A stretch of DNA of 64,000 nucleotides, from positions 1 through 64,000 of the forward strand of contig JACKCT010000009.1 of NCBI GenBank assembly GCA_020633895.1. Reading direction: 5' to 3'. Below the pieces are notes generated by a model. That model searched no databases. It was not told the origin of the DNA and saw nothing but the letters and a program-made list of their open reading frames with translations. The stretch's first letter is position 1. Each line of letters opens with the position of its first letter. Source of the stretch: Deltaproteobacteria bacterium (GTDB taxonomy: Bacteria > Lernaellota > Lernaellaia > JACKCT01). A program made the translations under genes and the position numbers. Positions 8,671-19,444 of the stretch are shown here, in pieces.

Positions 8671-9623
8671 GGTGTCCGGCGACGGCGCGATTCGTCACGA
8701 CGTTGGCGATGTTGTCGCTCGTGTCGATTTCGAACGCCGACGTTTACTCGTCCGTCAAAACCGACGGGCACGGCACCTATGACGTGTCAGGCCCCGCGAA
8801 GACGCGCGTGGTCGCGATGGATGCCGACGGCGATGGGCGCGCGGAGGCGGTGGCCGAGCTTTGGGGCGTGGAGTTGCTGCGCGGACATGTGGACGGGGAC
8901 GGCGACGGATCGCGCGAGTGCCTGTTGATCCCCGGCGCGGACGGCGCGTCCGGCGCGGCGGCGACGTGGTTCATTCGCGGCGAGGACGGCCGGTATCGGC
9001 GTCGGCTTTCGGGTGAAGAGACGCAGCGCATCGCGGCGGCTCGCGGAATCTGGGGAAAGCTGATCGAGCGGCAGGCGGCGATGGAGTTCGGCGACGTGGA
9101 GGCATCGGAGGCGGAGCCGTCGACCGTGGCGACACTTCTGGGCGATGCCGACGAGACCGGTCCGGCGACGACGTTGCGTGTCGTGATTTTCCACAGCCGC
9201 GCCGCCGACAAATCCGCGACGACGAGCGACGCGGGCACCCTCGCGGGCGACGCGCCTAAGCCCATGCCGATGGCGTTGCCGCCGATCACGATTCGCGACG
9301 ACGCGGCGACGACGGCGCGTTTCGGTGATTTGTCGATGGCTTTAGGTCCGTACGAGGAAAGCGGCAGCGCGCGGGCGGCGGCGGCGCTCAACGTCTTCGT
9401 CTTCAACGAGGCCGAGCGGGACGAGGCCGGCGCGGGGACGGGCGACACCAAGCGCCATGTGCAGATTGGGGCGCGCGTGACGATCGAGGGGCGGGTGGAC
9501 GATCACTTCGTCGTGCTCGACGAAGACGCGGACGGCACGGCCTTCGCCGGCATCCCCGCCGAGGACCCGGCCGGGCGGCCCGACGGCAGTTGGACGTTGG
9601 AGATGCATTGGTCGGAGCCGTGA
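8667..9623 (+). CDS. secreted hypothetical protein with Asp-rich calcium-type loops
   Basis: A 318-residue protein with an N-terminal signal peptide (hydrophobic TLAMLSLVSI, cleavage likely after SNA). The start codon overlaps the stop of the GT4-methyltransferase gene (ATGA). DADGDGRAE and DGDGDGS near residues 50-75 resemble EF-hand or dockerin-like calcium loops, or the D-x-D-x-D-G loops of FG-GAP repeats. The rest is Ala/Asp/Glu-rich with predicted beta structure. No enzyme motif was seen and I do not recognise the family. The TGA stop lies in the loop of a hairpin at 9616-9630. Confidence 0.65.
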   Translation: MRCPATARFVTTLAMLSLVSISNADVYSSVKTDGHGTYDVSGPAKTRVVAMDADGDGRAEAVAELWGVELLRGHVDGDGDGSRECLLIPGADGASGAAATWFIRGEDGRYRRRLSGEETQRIAAARGIWGKLIERQAAMEFGDVEASEAEPSTVATLLGDADETGPATTLRVVIFHSRAADKSATTSDAGTLAGDAPKPMPMALPPITIRDDAATTARFGDLSMALGPYEESGSARAAAALNVFVFNEAERDEAGAGTGDTKRHVQIGARVTIEGRVDDHFVVLDEDADGTAFAGIPAEDPAGRPDGSWTLEMHWSEP

Positions 9624-9848
9624 GACGGCTGCTTCAGAGCCGTGCGCGTTAGCAAGCGGTCCGGATCGTTCGCCAATCCGAAACCCTCGACGACCCCTCC
9701 CTAACAGTCGGGGCTCTGTTTTATCGCCATCGTTTCGAATAACGTTTGAGTTTGACCCCTCACTACCGTTCGGGGCTCTGACGGATGAGGTCGCGGCTCT
9801 GAAAGGACGTGTGCTCAGGAAGGCATCCTTGGCCCAGCCTACGGACCA
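9616..9848. repeat. stop-codon hairpins flanking a palindromic A element
   Basis: This fills the gap between two convergent genes. At 9616-9630 AGCCGT-GAG-ACGGCT is a perfect 6-bp hairpin containing the TGA of the + strand gene. An A element, in reverse orientation, covers 9635-9780: outer halves CAGAGCC...GGCTCTG at 9635-9718, then a type I half ending at 9780. A truncated half ends at 9801. At 9830-9848, read on the minus strand, TGGTCC-GTAGGCT-GGGCCA pairs with one G-U wobble and holds the TAG stop of the minus-strand murU-like gene. So both facing genes end inside hairpins. Confidence 0.8.
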
Positions 9849-10861
9849 GTGCCTTCAAGCGCCGCTTCGTACCCTTCACCGACAACGACATTCTCAACCA
9901 CCGCGCCGGGGACGACGCGCACGCCGGGCATGACGATCGCGTTTCGCACCGTCGCGCCGTCGCCGACGATTGCCCCCGCGCCGACGACCGCGTTCGGGCC
10001 GATGTGCGCGCTGCCTTCGACTATTGCGCCCGCGCCGAAGAAGACGGGTGTTGCGATCATCGCTTCGTTGGAGACGTCCGCGTCGTCGCCCTGCCAAAAC
10101 CCGTCATCCACGCACAGCAGGTCTTCAAAAAATTCGGCGAAATGGGCCGGGCCTTCGGCGAGCAGGCGGAATTGGGCGGCGGCGTAGTCGTCCGGCGTGC
10201 CCAGATCCTCGAACGGACCGTCGGTAAACACCGCGCGCACGCGGCCGGGGTGCGTCTCGACCAGGGGGCGGTAGACTTGGCGCACGACGCAGAACACGTC
10301 GTCGCTCGGCAGGTGCTCGAAGATCGTCGGGCTGAGGATCTGCGCGCCGATGAACAACCCCCGGTCGACGCCCGTCGCGCCGACGAGGCCCGCCAGATCC
10401 ACCACGCCGCCGTCCGCGTCTACCTCCACGGCGCCGTAGCGCTCGCTGCGCGGATCGCGTTTGAGTACGAGGGTCGCCATGGCGCCGGACGCGCGGTGGC
10501 GTTCGATGGCGCCGGCAAGGTCGGGACGGGAAAGGGTGTCGCCATTGAGAACGACGAACAGATCGGACGCGCCGAGAAAGTCGCGCAAATTCTTGATCGC
10601 GCCGCCGGTGCCCAGGATCGTCGGTTCGTCGACCACGCGCACCGATTGGCCGAAGGGCGTGCCGTCGGCGAGCGCGGCGTGCAGGGTGTCGGCTTGATGG
10701 TGGGCGTTGACGGCGATGTCTTCGATGTTTGCTGCCGCGAGGGTGGCGAAGGCGCCGTCGATCAGGCGTCGGCCCAGCAGGGGCATCAGCGGCTTGGGCA
10801 GATTTTCCGTCAACGGCCGCAAACGCGTGCCCAGCCCCGCCGCCAACACGAGCGCGCGCAT
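9839..10861 (-). CDS. murU: MurU-like sugar-1-phosphate nucleotidyltransferase with left-handed beta-helix extension
   Basis: A 340-residue nucleotidyltransferase. The NTP-transferase signature LAAGLGTRLRPLT, then LPKPLMPLLG, the metal motif VLNGDT and GTGGAIKN are all visible. Position directly after an AmgK-like kinase, with overlapping TGATG, fits MurU, which makes UDP-MurNAc from MurNAc-1-phosphate in anabolic cell-wall recycling. Known MurU proteins are about 220-230 residues. This one carries a C-terminal run of hexapeptide repeats (about 265-335), a left-handed beta-helix as in GlmU and mannose-1-phosphate guanylyltransferases. A generic hexose-1-phosphate nucleotidyltransferase is therefore an alternative. 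Its stop codon lies in a hairpin. Confidence 0.75.
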   Translation of the reverse strand: MRALVLAAGLGTRLRPLTENLPKPLMPLLGRRLIDGAFATLAAANIEDIAVNAHHQADTLHAALADGTPFGQSVRVVDEPTILGTGGAIKNLRDFLGASDLFVVLNGDTLSRPDLAGAIERHRASGAMATLVLKRDPRSERYGAVEVDADGGVVDLAGLVGATGVDRGLFIGAQILSPTIFEHLPSDDVFCVVRQVYRPLVETHPGRVRAVFTDGPFEDLGTPDDYAAAQFRLLAEGPAHFAEFFEDLLCVDDGFWQGDDADVSNEAMIATPVFFGAGAIVEGSAHIGPNAVVGAGAIVGDGATVRNAIVMPGVRVVPGAVVENVVVGEGYEAALEGTGP

Positions 10862-11922
10862 CACGCCAGCTCCGGCACGTATTTGGCCAGCGCGCCTTGC
10901 AATGGATGTAGTTCGTCGTACTTCGCCAGATTCGCGCGCACGTAGCCGAGGGTGCGGGGGATATCCTTGAGGAAGTTGGGGTTGCCCTTCACGATGTCAA
11001 AATAACCGAAACGCCCCGCCGCCTTGAGATTGCGTTGGAGGCATTGGTAATCGAAATCGCGCTGGAAAGCGGCGTCGTCCGGCAACGCCAATCCGCCCGC
11101 GCTCGCCCGTTCGCGATATCGGGCCGCCAGACGCGCGACCCGCTCGGCACCCAGGTCGATGTAGCTGTCGCGCAGCAGGCTCGCCAGGTCGTAGACCGCC
11201 GGGCCGAGAAGGGCGTCCTGAAAGTCGATCATCACCAGGCCGCGTTCCGTGACATGCAGGTTTCGGGCGTGGTAGTCGCGGTGCGTGAAGACGCGGGGCC
11301 GATCGGCGAGGCGGCGCGCGATGATTTCGTAGCCCGCTTCGATCACGGCCAGGTCGTCCGGCGCGATTTGCCGCTCACCGGCGCGTGTTTTCTCGATGCC
11401 GTAATCGCTAAAGTGCCGCAGCTCCCAACGCAGCAGATCGAATTCGAAGCCCTGTCGATATGCCACGCATTCGCCCGGCCCGGCGGCCGCGGTCTTTGTG
11501 TGCAGATCGGCCAGCAGGTCGACGGCGGCTTCGTAGAGTTCGTCGGTGCGGGACGGGTCGCGCTGAACGACAAAGAGCAGCAGGTCGTCGCCCAGATCTT
11601 CCAGCAGCAAAAAGCCGCGACGCAGGCCGTCGTACACGACCTTGGGCACCGGCAGTCCGAGCCCGGCGAGGTAGCGCTGGATGTTCAGGAACGGCAACTC
11701 GCCGGATTCGTCGTGATAGAGCGTCACTTCCTCGCTGGCGATGACGTTCTTCACGCCCACCAGATCCATGACGACAAAGCTGGTTTGCGCGCCGCCGTGC
11801 GTGGCGAAAAGGCGCCAGTAGCGGCGGTCCGAGCCGTCGCCGGCCAGACGTTCCAGGCGCGTGTCTTCGGGCGGTTCGCCAAGGACGTCGGCCAGCGCGT
11901 CGTTAAGGGCGGATTCGTCCAA
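10861..11922 (-). CDS. amgK: AmgK-like sugar kinase (aminoglycoside phosphotransferase family)
   Basis: A 353-residue APH-fold kinase. The catalytic loop HRDYHARNL and the metal motif MIDFQDA are intact, and an N-terminal GDGSDRRYWRL segment matches the AmgK nucleotide-binding loop. AmgK phosphorylates the anomeric hydroxyl of MurNAc (and GlcNAc), feeding MurU. The two genes overlap by one base here, as amgK-murU pairs often do. The start is the TTG at 11922, two bases after the upstream stop; no ATG occurs in frame for another 51 codons. It lies in the same transcript as the TIM-barrel gene upstream. Confidence 0.8.
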   Translation of the reverse strand: MDESALNDALADVLGEPPEDTRLERLAGDGSDRRYWRLFATHGGAQTSFVVMDLVGVKNVIASEEVTLYHDESGELPFLNIQRYLAGLGLPVPKVVYDGLRRGFLLLEDLGDDLLLFVVQRDPSRTDELYEAAVDLLADLHTKTAAAGPGECVAYRQGFEFDLLRWELRHFSDYGIEKTRAGERQIAPDDLAVIEAGYEIIARRLADRPRVFTHRDYHARNLHVTERGLVMIDFQDALLGPAVYDLASLLRDSYIDLGAERVARLAARYRERASAGGLALPDDAAFQRDFDYQCLQRNLKAAGRFGYFDIVKGNPNFLKDIPRTLGYVRANLAKYDELHPLQGALAKYVPELA

Positions 11923-11924
11923 CC

Positions 11925-12779
11925 CTACAGACCCCAGTGTTCGCGGGCGCGTTCACGGGCGCGCCGCAGATGCTGGGCGACGTCGGCGGGATCGGTTTCA
12001 TCGCGGGCGAAGGGAAAGTTGATCTCGTAAATCAGATTCGTGTGGGGGCAGTGCGTTTTCACGGCGTTCACCAGGGCGGGCCAGTCGATGGTGCCGTCGC
12101 CGGGGACGAGGTGTTCGTCGTGCTCGCCCCGGTTGTCGTGGAGGTGCATGGAGATAATGCGCTCGCCCAAGGTTTCGACGGCGGTGACGGCGTTCTCGTT
12201 GACATTCGCGTGGCCCACGTCCAGGCAGCACCGCACATGGGCGTGGTCGAGCTTGTCGATCAACCCGGCCAGCGGCGCGGTCTTGGACGGCTCGGTCATG
12301 ATGTTTTCCATCGCCAGCATCACGCCCCGGTTGGCGGCTTCGTCGGCGATGACGGCCAAGTCTTCCACATACCATCCGGCGATTTGGTCCGGGTCGCCGG
12401 GCATATTGGCGATGCCGTGGACGACAGCCCGGTCGGCGCCGATCTCGGGCATCTGGGCGATGACGCGCAGCATGCGGTTGCGGGCCTCGCGGGCGCGCTC
12501 CCGGTCCGGGTCGCCCAGGTTGAGGTAGTGAAAATCCGGATCGCCGAAGCGGTTATAGAAAGGCAGATGTACCGAAAGGATGTCCAGACCGGCGGCCTTG
12601 GCGCGCTTGCCGAAATAGGCGACGGACCCGGCGATCTCGATTTCCACATGGGGCGCCATGCACCAAAGCTCAATGGCGGTGAATCCGGCGTCGCGGATCC
12701 AGGCGAAATAGTCGGCGTGGATCGGGCGATAGGCGAAGCAGTGCGTGGACAGTCCGAGTTTCGTGGGGCCGAGGGTCAT
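11925..12779 (-). CDS. sugar phosphate isomerase/epimerase (AP endonuclease 2-like TIM barrel)
   Basis: A 284-residue protein of the xylose-isomerase-like TIM-barrel superfamily. It has the expected series: LGLSTHCFAYRP start, VHLPFYN, AMENIMTE, CCLDVGHAN, MHLHDNRGEHDEH and a final YEINF strand, supplying the Glu/Asp/His metal ligands. Members isomerise or epimerise sugars, or act as endonuclease IV. The HLHDNRGEHDEHLVPGDGTI block favours the sugar isomerase branch. First gene of the amgK-murU transcript, so a role in amino-sugar turnover is possible but not shown. GGAAG stands before the ATG at 12779. Confidence 0.82.
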   Translation of the reverse strand: MTLGPTKLGLSTHCFAYRPIHADYFAWIRDAGFTAIELWCMAPHVEIEIAGSVAYFGKRAKAAGLDILSVHLPFYNRFGDPDFHYLNLGDPDRERAREARNRMLRVIAQMPEIGADRAVVHGIANMPGDPDQIAGWYVEDLAVIADEAANRGVMLAMENIMTEPSKTAPLAGLIDKLDHAHVRCCLDVGHANVNENAVTAVETLGERIISMHLHDNRGEHDEHLVPGDGTIDWPALVNAVKTHCPHTNLIYEINFPFARDETDPADVAQHLRRARERAREHWGL

Positions 12780-12884
12780 GGGTGATCTTCCGCGTCCGGA
12801 CGATGATGGGGTGGTGAACGCGCGGCGATGTTATCGACGGGGTGGGGGAAAGTCAAAGCGGGAAGCGCGGTCAACCTGTGTCAG

Positions 12885-12980
12885 GTCGGACCAACCCGCT
12901 CCCTCATCCACCTTCGCCAAGGCTACGGCGGACAAGCTGGTCGCGGCTCTGAAAGGTCGAGCCTGTGCCGGCTACGGCAC
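12885..12980. repeat. palindromic A half-element and B hairpin
   Basis: Minus-strand A half at 12885-12951, reading CAGAGCCGCGACC, then the apical insertion with core CCTTGGCGAAGG, then AGGGAGCGGGTTGGT. Immediately after it, GTGCCG-GCTA-CGGCAC (12965-12980) is the first hairpin of element B without the rest of B. This copy lies upstream of the isomerase start, so it is one of the few not placed at a gene 3' end. Confidence 0.75.
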
Positions 12981-13047
12981 AAAAGAAAGGCGGGAGGGCC
13001 TTTTAGACCACACCCGCGTATGAAGAGGGAGGGAACAACGAACGGTT

Positions 13048-13163
13048 CGCCCTAGGGGCGGTGCGTCGGAGCGGGACGAATGGGGCAGGAGGCTCCGGAC
13101 GCTTGCTTGATCTCAAGCGGCACCGCTTTTCGGGCATTTTCACGGCCTTGCGGTTGGGCCGTG
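13048..13163. other. hairpin-dense non-coding stretch, possible structured RNA
   Basis: Successive inverted repeats with no convincing ORF: CGCCC-TAG-GGGCG (13048-13060), GGAG-G-CTCC (13088-13096), GCTTG-CTTGATCT-CAAGC (13101-13118), AAGCGG-CA-CCGCTT (13115-13128, overlapping the previous one) and CACGGCC...GGCCGTG (13141-13163). A TTCTAAAAAGAAA run follows. Open frames here are Arg/Pro-rich and lack coding character. I found no signature of tmRNA, RNase P, SRP or 6S RNA. It differs from the A, B and C elements. Confidence 0.4.
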
Positions 13164-13319
13164 GGGTTCTAAAAAGAAAGGCGCGATACGCCCTCCGAGG
13201 CCGCCTGGGGACGGACTTGGTTAACGACATCCGAGGTCGCACGCGCCTTAGGAGGGTCCGAGGTGGCGAAGGCAATAGGACGGTCGGGAATCGGGGTCCG
13301 CCTCAAAAATGATGACGGG

Positions 13320-13896
13320 TTGACGGTTGATGAACGCCTTGCCGAAAACGCCTCGGTCTCCTTCTCGTCAATCTCTTTGAGTTCGCTTTTCGTAAATCCT
13401 TATTTTTGTAAGGCAATCCCTGTGCCATGTTGTTAGGGTTTAGGTGGAATAATTTTTATTGATAAAATTCAGCAGGTTAAAGCCTTAGTTGGGCGTGCTG
13501 AGGGTCGTCGTCCTGGAAACTAAGGGCGGTAAAAATGGAATTGAGTCATAAAAAGATTACGAAATTACATGCGGCTTGTCAGTGGATATTCGTAAGGCAT
13601 AGCCTTACCAAGGTCCGCGGAAATATGGAAATCGTGGGAAACAGGTTGGGACCGATGGTCAACCGGAAGAAACGTCATGTGAGAGACATCGCCAAAGAAG
13701 TTAATCGAAAGGTTAAACATGTTGCGGTAAAAAAGTAATGGATTTCGGCTTGAGCATGGGTTCAAACTTACGAATCTTCCGAAAATTGCGTCGATATCGA
13801 GTGTTATTCCCATTATTCGTCCATATGGAGAGCGTGCGGCGTTGGTGCCGGTAGGGTGAGGCGCTTGCCCTACGCGATGCCGGACGGCAAGGTGCA
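13320..13896. other. AT-richer intergenic tract, largely unexplained
   Basis: This tract is visibly richer in A and T than the rest of the window, for example around 13380-13470 and 13550-13830. Apart from one weak small ORF (13535-13738) I see no gene, terminator or repeat. It ends at the metalloprotease gene, whose promoter should be in its last 150 bases. Confidence 0.5.
13535..13738 (+). CDS. possible small basic protein
   Basis: A 67-codon open frame from ATG, rich in Lys, Arg, His and Val (VNRKKRHVRDIAKEVNRKVK near the end), in the AT-richer tract. No clear ribosome site and no recognised domain. It may be foreign DNA, a decayed gene remnant or chance. Low confidence. Confidence 0.25.
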   Translation: MELSHKKITKLHAACQWIFVRHSLTKVRGNMEIVGNRLGPMVNRKKRHVRDIAKEVNRKVKHVAVKK

Positions 13897-15156
13897 ATGA
13901 TGAATCTACGTTCAGCCCTGTTCGCCGTGGTGATCGGCGTCTTGTTTGCCGGAGTTGCGTCGGCCGATTCGGTGGAAATTCTCCGAACGGACGATCGCCT
14001 GACGACGCACTTCGCGGCGGAAAGCGGCATCCATACCCTAACGATGCACCCCGTTGCCCATCCGGCGGACGAGCGGTTCCGCGCGTGGCGATCAACGGAC
14101 GACGAGGCGCTGTTGGTCGAGCGGGCCGGGCGGTACACGGGCGTGATGATCGACGGGTCGCGGACCTTTCGCATCCGACCGACGACGACCGGCCATGAAC
14201 TCACGCGCGTTGCGCGGCGAGCATCGCTTGAGTGCCTGACGCCGGATGCCGCCGCGCTCCCTCCGCTCGAAATCGCCAAATCCGCTCCACGCAAAGCCGC
14301 CGGCACGGCGACGATCGAAGTGCTGGTCGTGTACACACCCAAGGCCGCGGCGGCGGTGGAGGACATCGAGGCGGAAATCGCCCTGGCGGCCGAGCAGGCG
14401 AACGCGAGCTACGTCGACAGCGGCGTCTTTCAGCGTCTGCACATCGCCGCGACGCGCCAGGTGGAATACGGCGAGACGGGGCTGCTGGCCGTCGACTTGG
14501 CCGCGCTGACGTGGAAGAACGAGGGCGTGATGGACGAGGTGCATGCCTGGCGCGAAGAAGCGGGGGCGGATCTGGTCGCGTTGATCGTCAGCGACGGGGG
14601 GAAGTTCTGCGGGTCGTCGAATATCATGAGCACCCTCTCTCTCGACTTCGCTGCGCAGGCCTTTTCGGTCATCGCGCTGGACTGCGCCGTTTCCCAATTC
14701 AGCTTCGTGCACGAGCTGGGGCACCTGATGGGCGCGCGGCACGATGTGCATTCGGATGATACGACCGGAGCGCCGTTCGACTTCAACCATGGGCACATCC
14801 TCACCGAAGCACGGCGGCGCACCATCATGGCGTTCGACAACTTTTGCACCGGCGAGGGGTACGTGTGCCCGCGCCTCGGGCGGTGGTCCGACCCGACCGC
14901 GACGTACGAGGAGGAAGCGCTAGGCGACGCGGCGACGGCGGACAATGTCCGCACGCTCAACGCGACGGCGCCGTATGTCTCGAACTTTCACGAAGGCGTG
15001 CTGCCGGCGGACGATGATGACGACGATGACGGGGACGACGACACGGGCGACGACGATGTGCCGGATGACGACAACGGTGACGACGACGCAGCGGCGAACG
15101 ATGACGTGGGCGGCGATGACGATGAGGGCGACGGCGGGGCGGGGTGCGGGTGTTGA
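13897..15156 (+). CDS. exported M72-like (peptidyl-Asp) zinc metalloprotease with Asp-rich tail
   Basis: A 419-residue exported zinc endopeptidase. The signal peptide covers about residues 1-23 (FAVVIGVLFAGVASA). A prodomain-like region is followed by the TIEVLVVYTPKA strand typical of reprolysin-like and M72 proteases. The catalytic site H272-E-x2-H276-x5-H282 is in HELGHLMGARHD, and RRTIMAFD provides the Met-turn. Residues from about 370 are an acidic low-complexity tail of D runs broken by G, T, V and N. It ends in GAGCGC, a Cys-Gly terminus shared in form with other exported proteins here. Two ATGs (13897 and 13900) are adjacent. Substrate unknown. Confidence 0.85.
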   Translation: MMNLRSALFAVVIGVLFAGVASADSVEILRTDDRLTTHFAAESGIHTLTMHPVAHPADERFRAWRSTDDEALLVERAGRYTGVMIDGSRTFRIRPTTTGHELTRVARRASLECLTPDAAALPPLEIAKSAPRKAAGTATIEVLVVYTPKAAAAVEDIEAEIALAAEQANASYVDSGVFQRLHIAATRQVEYGETGLLAVDLAALTWKNEGVMDEVHAWREEAGADLVALIVSDGGKFCGSSNIMSTLSLDFAAQAFSVIALDCAVSQFSFVHELGHLMGARHDVHSDDTTGAPFDFNHGHILTEARRRTIMAFDNFCTGEGYVCPRLGRWSDPTATYEEEALGDAATADNVRTLNATAPYVSNFHEGVLPADDDDDDDGDDDTGDDDVPDDDNGDDDAAANDDVGGDDDEGDGGAGCGC

Positions 15157-15190
15157 GATTCGAGAAGTGCTGAGTCCGCAGGGCGCATAA

Positions 15191-15358
15191 GGGGTTCGCG
15201 ACAACGAACGAGAGATCCCTGACGGTCGCGGCTCTGAAGGGTTGGGCGCGGTTCTGAATACGGCTGGAGCGAAGCGACTTCAACCGAGGAACTTCCAATT
15301 TGCGCGCCGGCGTCCAGGATGCCTTGGCATCCGTCAGTCTGTGCCGACTACGGCACTA
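15191..15358. repeat. palindromic B element (minus orientation) with A remnant
   Basis: Read on the minus strand, the phosphatase TAG (15356-15358) is followed at once by hairpin 1, GTGCCG-TAGT-CGGCAC. Next come hairpin 2, GGATGC-CAAG-GCATCC, and a conserved GAAGTCGCTTCGCTCCAGCC block. An A remnant (TTCAGAGCCGCGACCGTCAG) lies at about 15218-15238. It separates the metalloprotease and phosphatase genes, both 3' ends facing it. Confidence 0.75.
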
Positions 15359-16000
15359 ATACTCGAAGTGCCAGTGTTCTTCCTTGCGGAGGTTCAGGCC
15401 GAGCAGGCGGCCGCCCATCTTGCCGAACTGCACGACGCACAGCGACGCGTTGTGGATATCGAAGCGGTAGTAATACTTCTCGATGGGCAGATCCATCAGC
15501 AGGCACAGGGCCGCGCGCATGGTGCCGCCGTGGCTGGTGATCAGCACGCGTTCGTCGGTGTGCTTGGGGATAATCTCGTCGTAAAACGCCCGTCGCACGC
15601 GGTCGCGAAACTCCGCCAGCGTTTCGCCGCCGGGGGCCTTGGCTCGGTAGGGATCTTCCGAAAACAGCTTAAACGCCTCGGGATGCTCCTGCATGATCGT
15701 CTTGTAGTTGAGCATCTCCCACTCGCCGAAATCCTGCTCGCGCAAATCCCGCGTGACGATTTTTTCCACGTCGCGGCCGGCGAGGATCGCGTCGCACGTG
15801 TCCGAGGCGCGGGACAAGGGGCTGGTGTAGGCGATGTCGAAGTCGATCTCGGCCATCTGCTCGGCCAGGTCCACCGCTTGCTTGCGGCCCTTTTCGTTCA
15901 GGGGCGATTCGGCGTCGCCGCAGATCAGGTTTTGGGCGTTGGCCTCGGTCTGGCCGTGGCGGACCAAATACAAAATGGTGGTGCCGGGGGGCTGGGCCAT
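15356..16000 (-). CDS. histidine phosphatase family protein (phosphoglycerate mutase-like)
   Basis: A 214-residue enzyme of the histidine phosphatase superfamily. The phosphohistidine motif LVRHGQTEAN (H15) is at the N-terminus, with the second catalytic histidine in ITSHGGTMRA and an acid residue in the GGETLAEF segment. YTSPLSRASDT completes the pocket. Members include cofactor-dependent phosphoglycerate mutase, alpha-ribazole phosphatase (CobC) and many broad phosphatases; no neighbour decides between them. GAGGAG precedes the ATG. The gene ends exactly at the edge of a B element. Confidence 0.85.
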   Translation of the reverse strand: MAQPPGTTILYLVRHGQTEANAQNLICGDAESPLNEKGRKQAVDLAEQMAEIDFDIAYTSPLSRASDTCDAILAGRDVEKIVTRDLREQDFGEWEMLNYKTIMQEHPEAFKLFSEDPYRAKAPGGETLAEFRDRVRRAFYDEIIPKHTDERVLITSHGGTMRAALCLLMDLPIEKYYYRFDIHNASLCVVQFGKMGGRLLGLNLRKEEHWHFEY

Positions 16001-16121
16001 GGGTCTCCTCGATTCTCACGGGGCGGCGGCAAAAACAAACCGCCGCGAATATCCAACGCACCAACGCCCCGCCGAAGGCGACGAGGCGTCGGGCGCGTGA
16101 AATTGTGGGGATGCGTTCGGG

Positions 16122-18569
<2,448 letters not shown>

Positions 18570-18846
18570 GGGTCTCTCCTGTATCGATTTTCTCGCGCAA
18601 CTTATCGGGACATTTGCCGACACGGCGCGAGGGATCTTCCCACTCTCGTCTCAACACCATAGCAGAAAAACCCCTCCGGACACCAACGGCAAAACGCAGG
18701 GTTTGGGCGCGTTGGGCCCGACCGAGCGTCAACGGCGTAGGCTTCGCCACCGGCCCGGTGTTTGGGACCGGACAAAAAATGCGATCGAGGACTGCGATCC
18801 GCGGTGGATTCGACGGTTGCGGCGGGCCGTGGAACCGGGCGTGTCC

Positions 18847-18875
18847 TTGACAGCCCGCACCCCTTGCCTTAGCGT
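18847..18875 (+). promoter_or_regulatory. possible sigma-70-type promoter for the 18924 gene
   Basis: TTGACA at 18847-18852, a 17-base spacer, then TAGCGT at 18870-18875, in the 354-bp gap between divergent lon and the exported protein gene. The -35 is perfect and the -10 is weak. No CIRCE or other heat-shock operator was seen upstream of lon. Confidence 0.35.
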
Positions 18876-18923
18876 CCAAACCACCTTTGTTTTCCGGTGT
18901 TTTCCGGCATTTGGGGACCGCGA

Positions 18924-19391
18924 ATGAAGCTGCGTCGTAGCTGGATTTTGATCTTGGTGATCGCCTTTATGAGCCTGGGAATGGGCAGCATGGGCGCCGG
19001 CGCGGGCGGCAAGGTCAAACGGCCCAAACACAATTTCCGCGCGACGATTACCGACGTCTCTTCGGTCCAGACGCACGTGGAATACGCCGCTTGCGGCGGG
19101 CATACGCGCCTGGAGGGGAACAACGGCAAATCCGAAGTGTCCATCCCCTTTGAGCGTGTCGAGCGCGTGGTGATTTCGGACAAGGACGAGCGCTACAAGA
19201 CGGCGACCGTCAACTTTTGGGACGGTCGGACGTTTCAAGTCGACATCAAGGCGTACCTGGCGTGCACGGGCGTGACCGAAATGGGCGACGTGACCGTGAA
19301 GGTGCGCTATCTGCGGCAGATCGATTTTGAGCGCGGCGAATACACCGACGACGGCAGCAAGGACGAATCCGACGGCAAGCCGTCCTCGTAG
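18924..19391 (+). CDS. small exported hypothetical protein
   Basis: A 155-residue protein with a basic N-terminus and hydrophobic segment (WILILVIAFMSLGMG), probably a signal peptide cleaved after the MGAGAGG region. The mature part looks beta-rich, with ITDVSSVQTHVEYAACGG, FERVERVVI and YLRQIDFE strands. It resembles small periplasmic proteins that share a strand set around W-DG-R-FQVDI. The C-terminus is acidic and Ser/Asp-rich. No named family. The ATG at 18924 has GGGGA upstream. It may be co-transcribed with the efflux adaptor 54 bp downstream. Confidence 0.7.
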   Translation: MKLRRSWILILVIAFMSLGMGSMGAGAGGKVKRPKHNFRATITDVSSVQTHVEYAACGGHTRLEGNNGKSEVSIPFERVERVVISDKDERYKTATVNFWDGRTFQVDIKAYLACTGVTEMGDVTVKVRYLRQIDFERGEYTDDGSKDESDGKPSS

Positions 19392-19444
19392 CCGTCCTCG
19401 TAACGGCGCATCCCCCGTCGCCTAAGAGCCTCCGGAGGCAGGCC

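Noticed and set aside
13003-13275. Basic 90-codon minus-strand frame
   Set aside because: Arg/Pro-rich composition, no ribosome site, overlaps the hairpin-dense stretch; looks non-coding.
15001-15150. GAC/GAT-rich DNA as a microsatellite
   Set aside because: It is the in-frame Asp-rich tail of the metalloprotease; similar codon runs occur in two other exported proteins.
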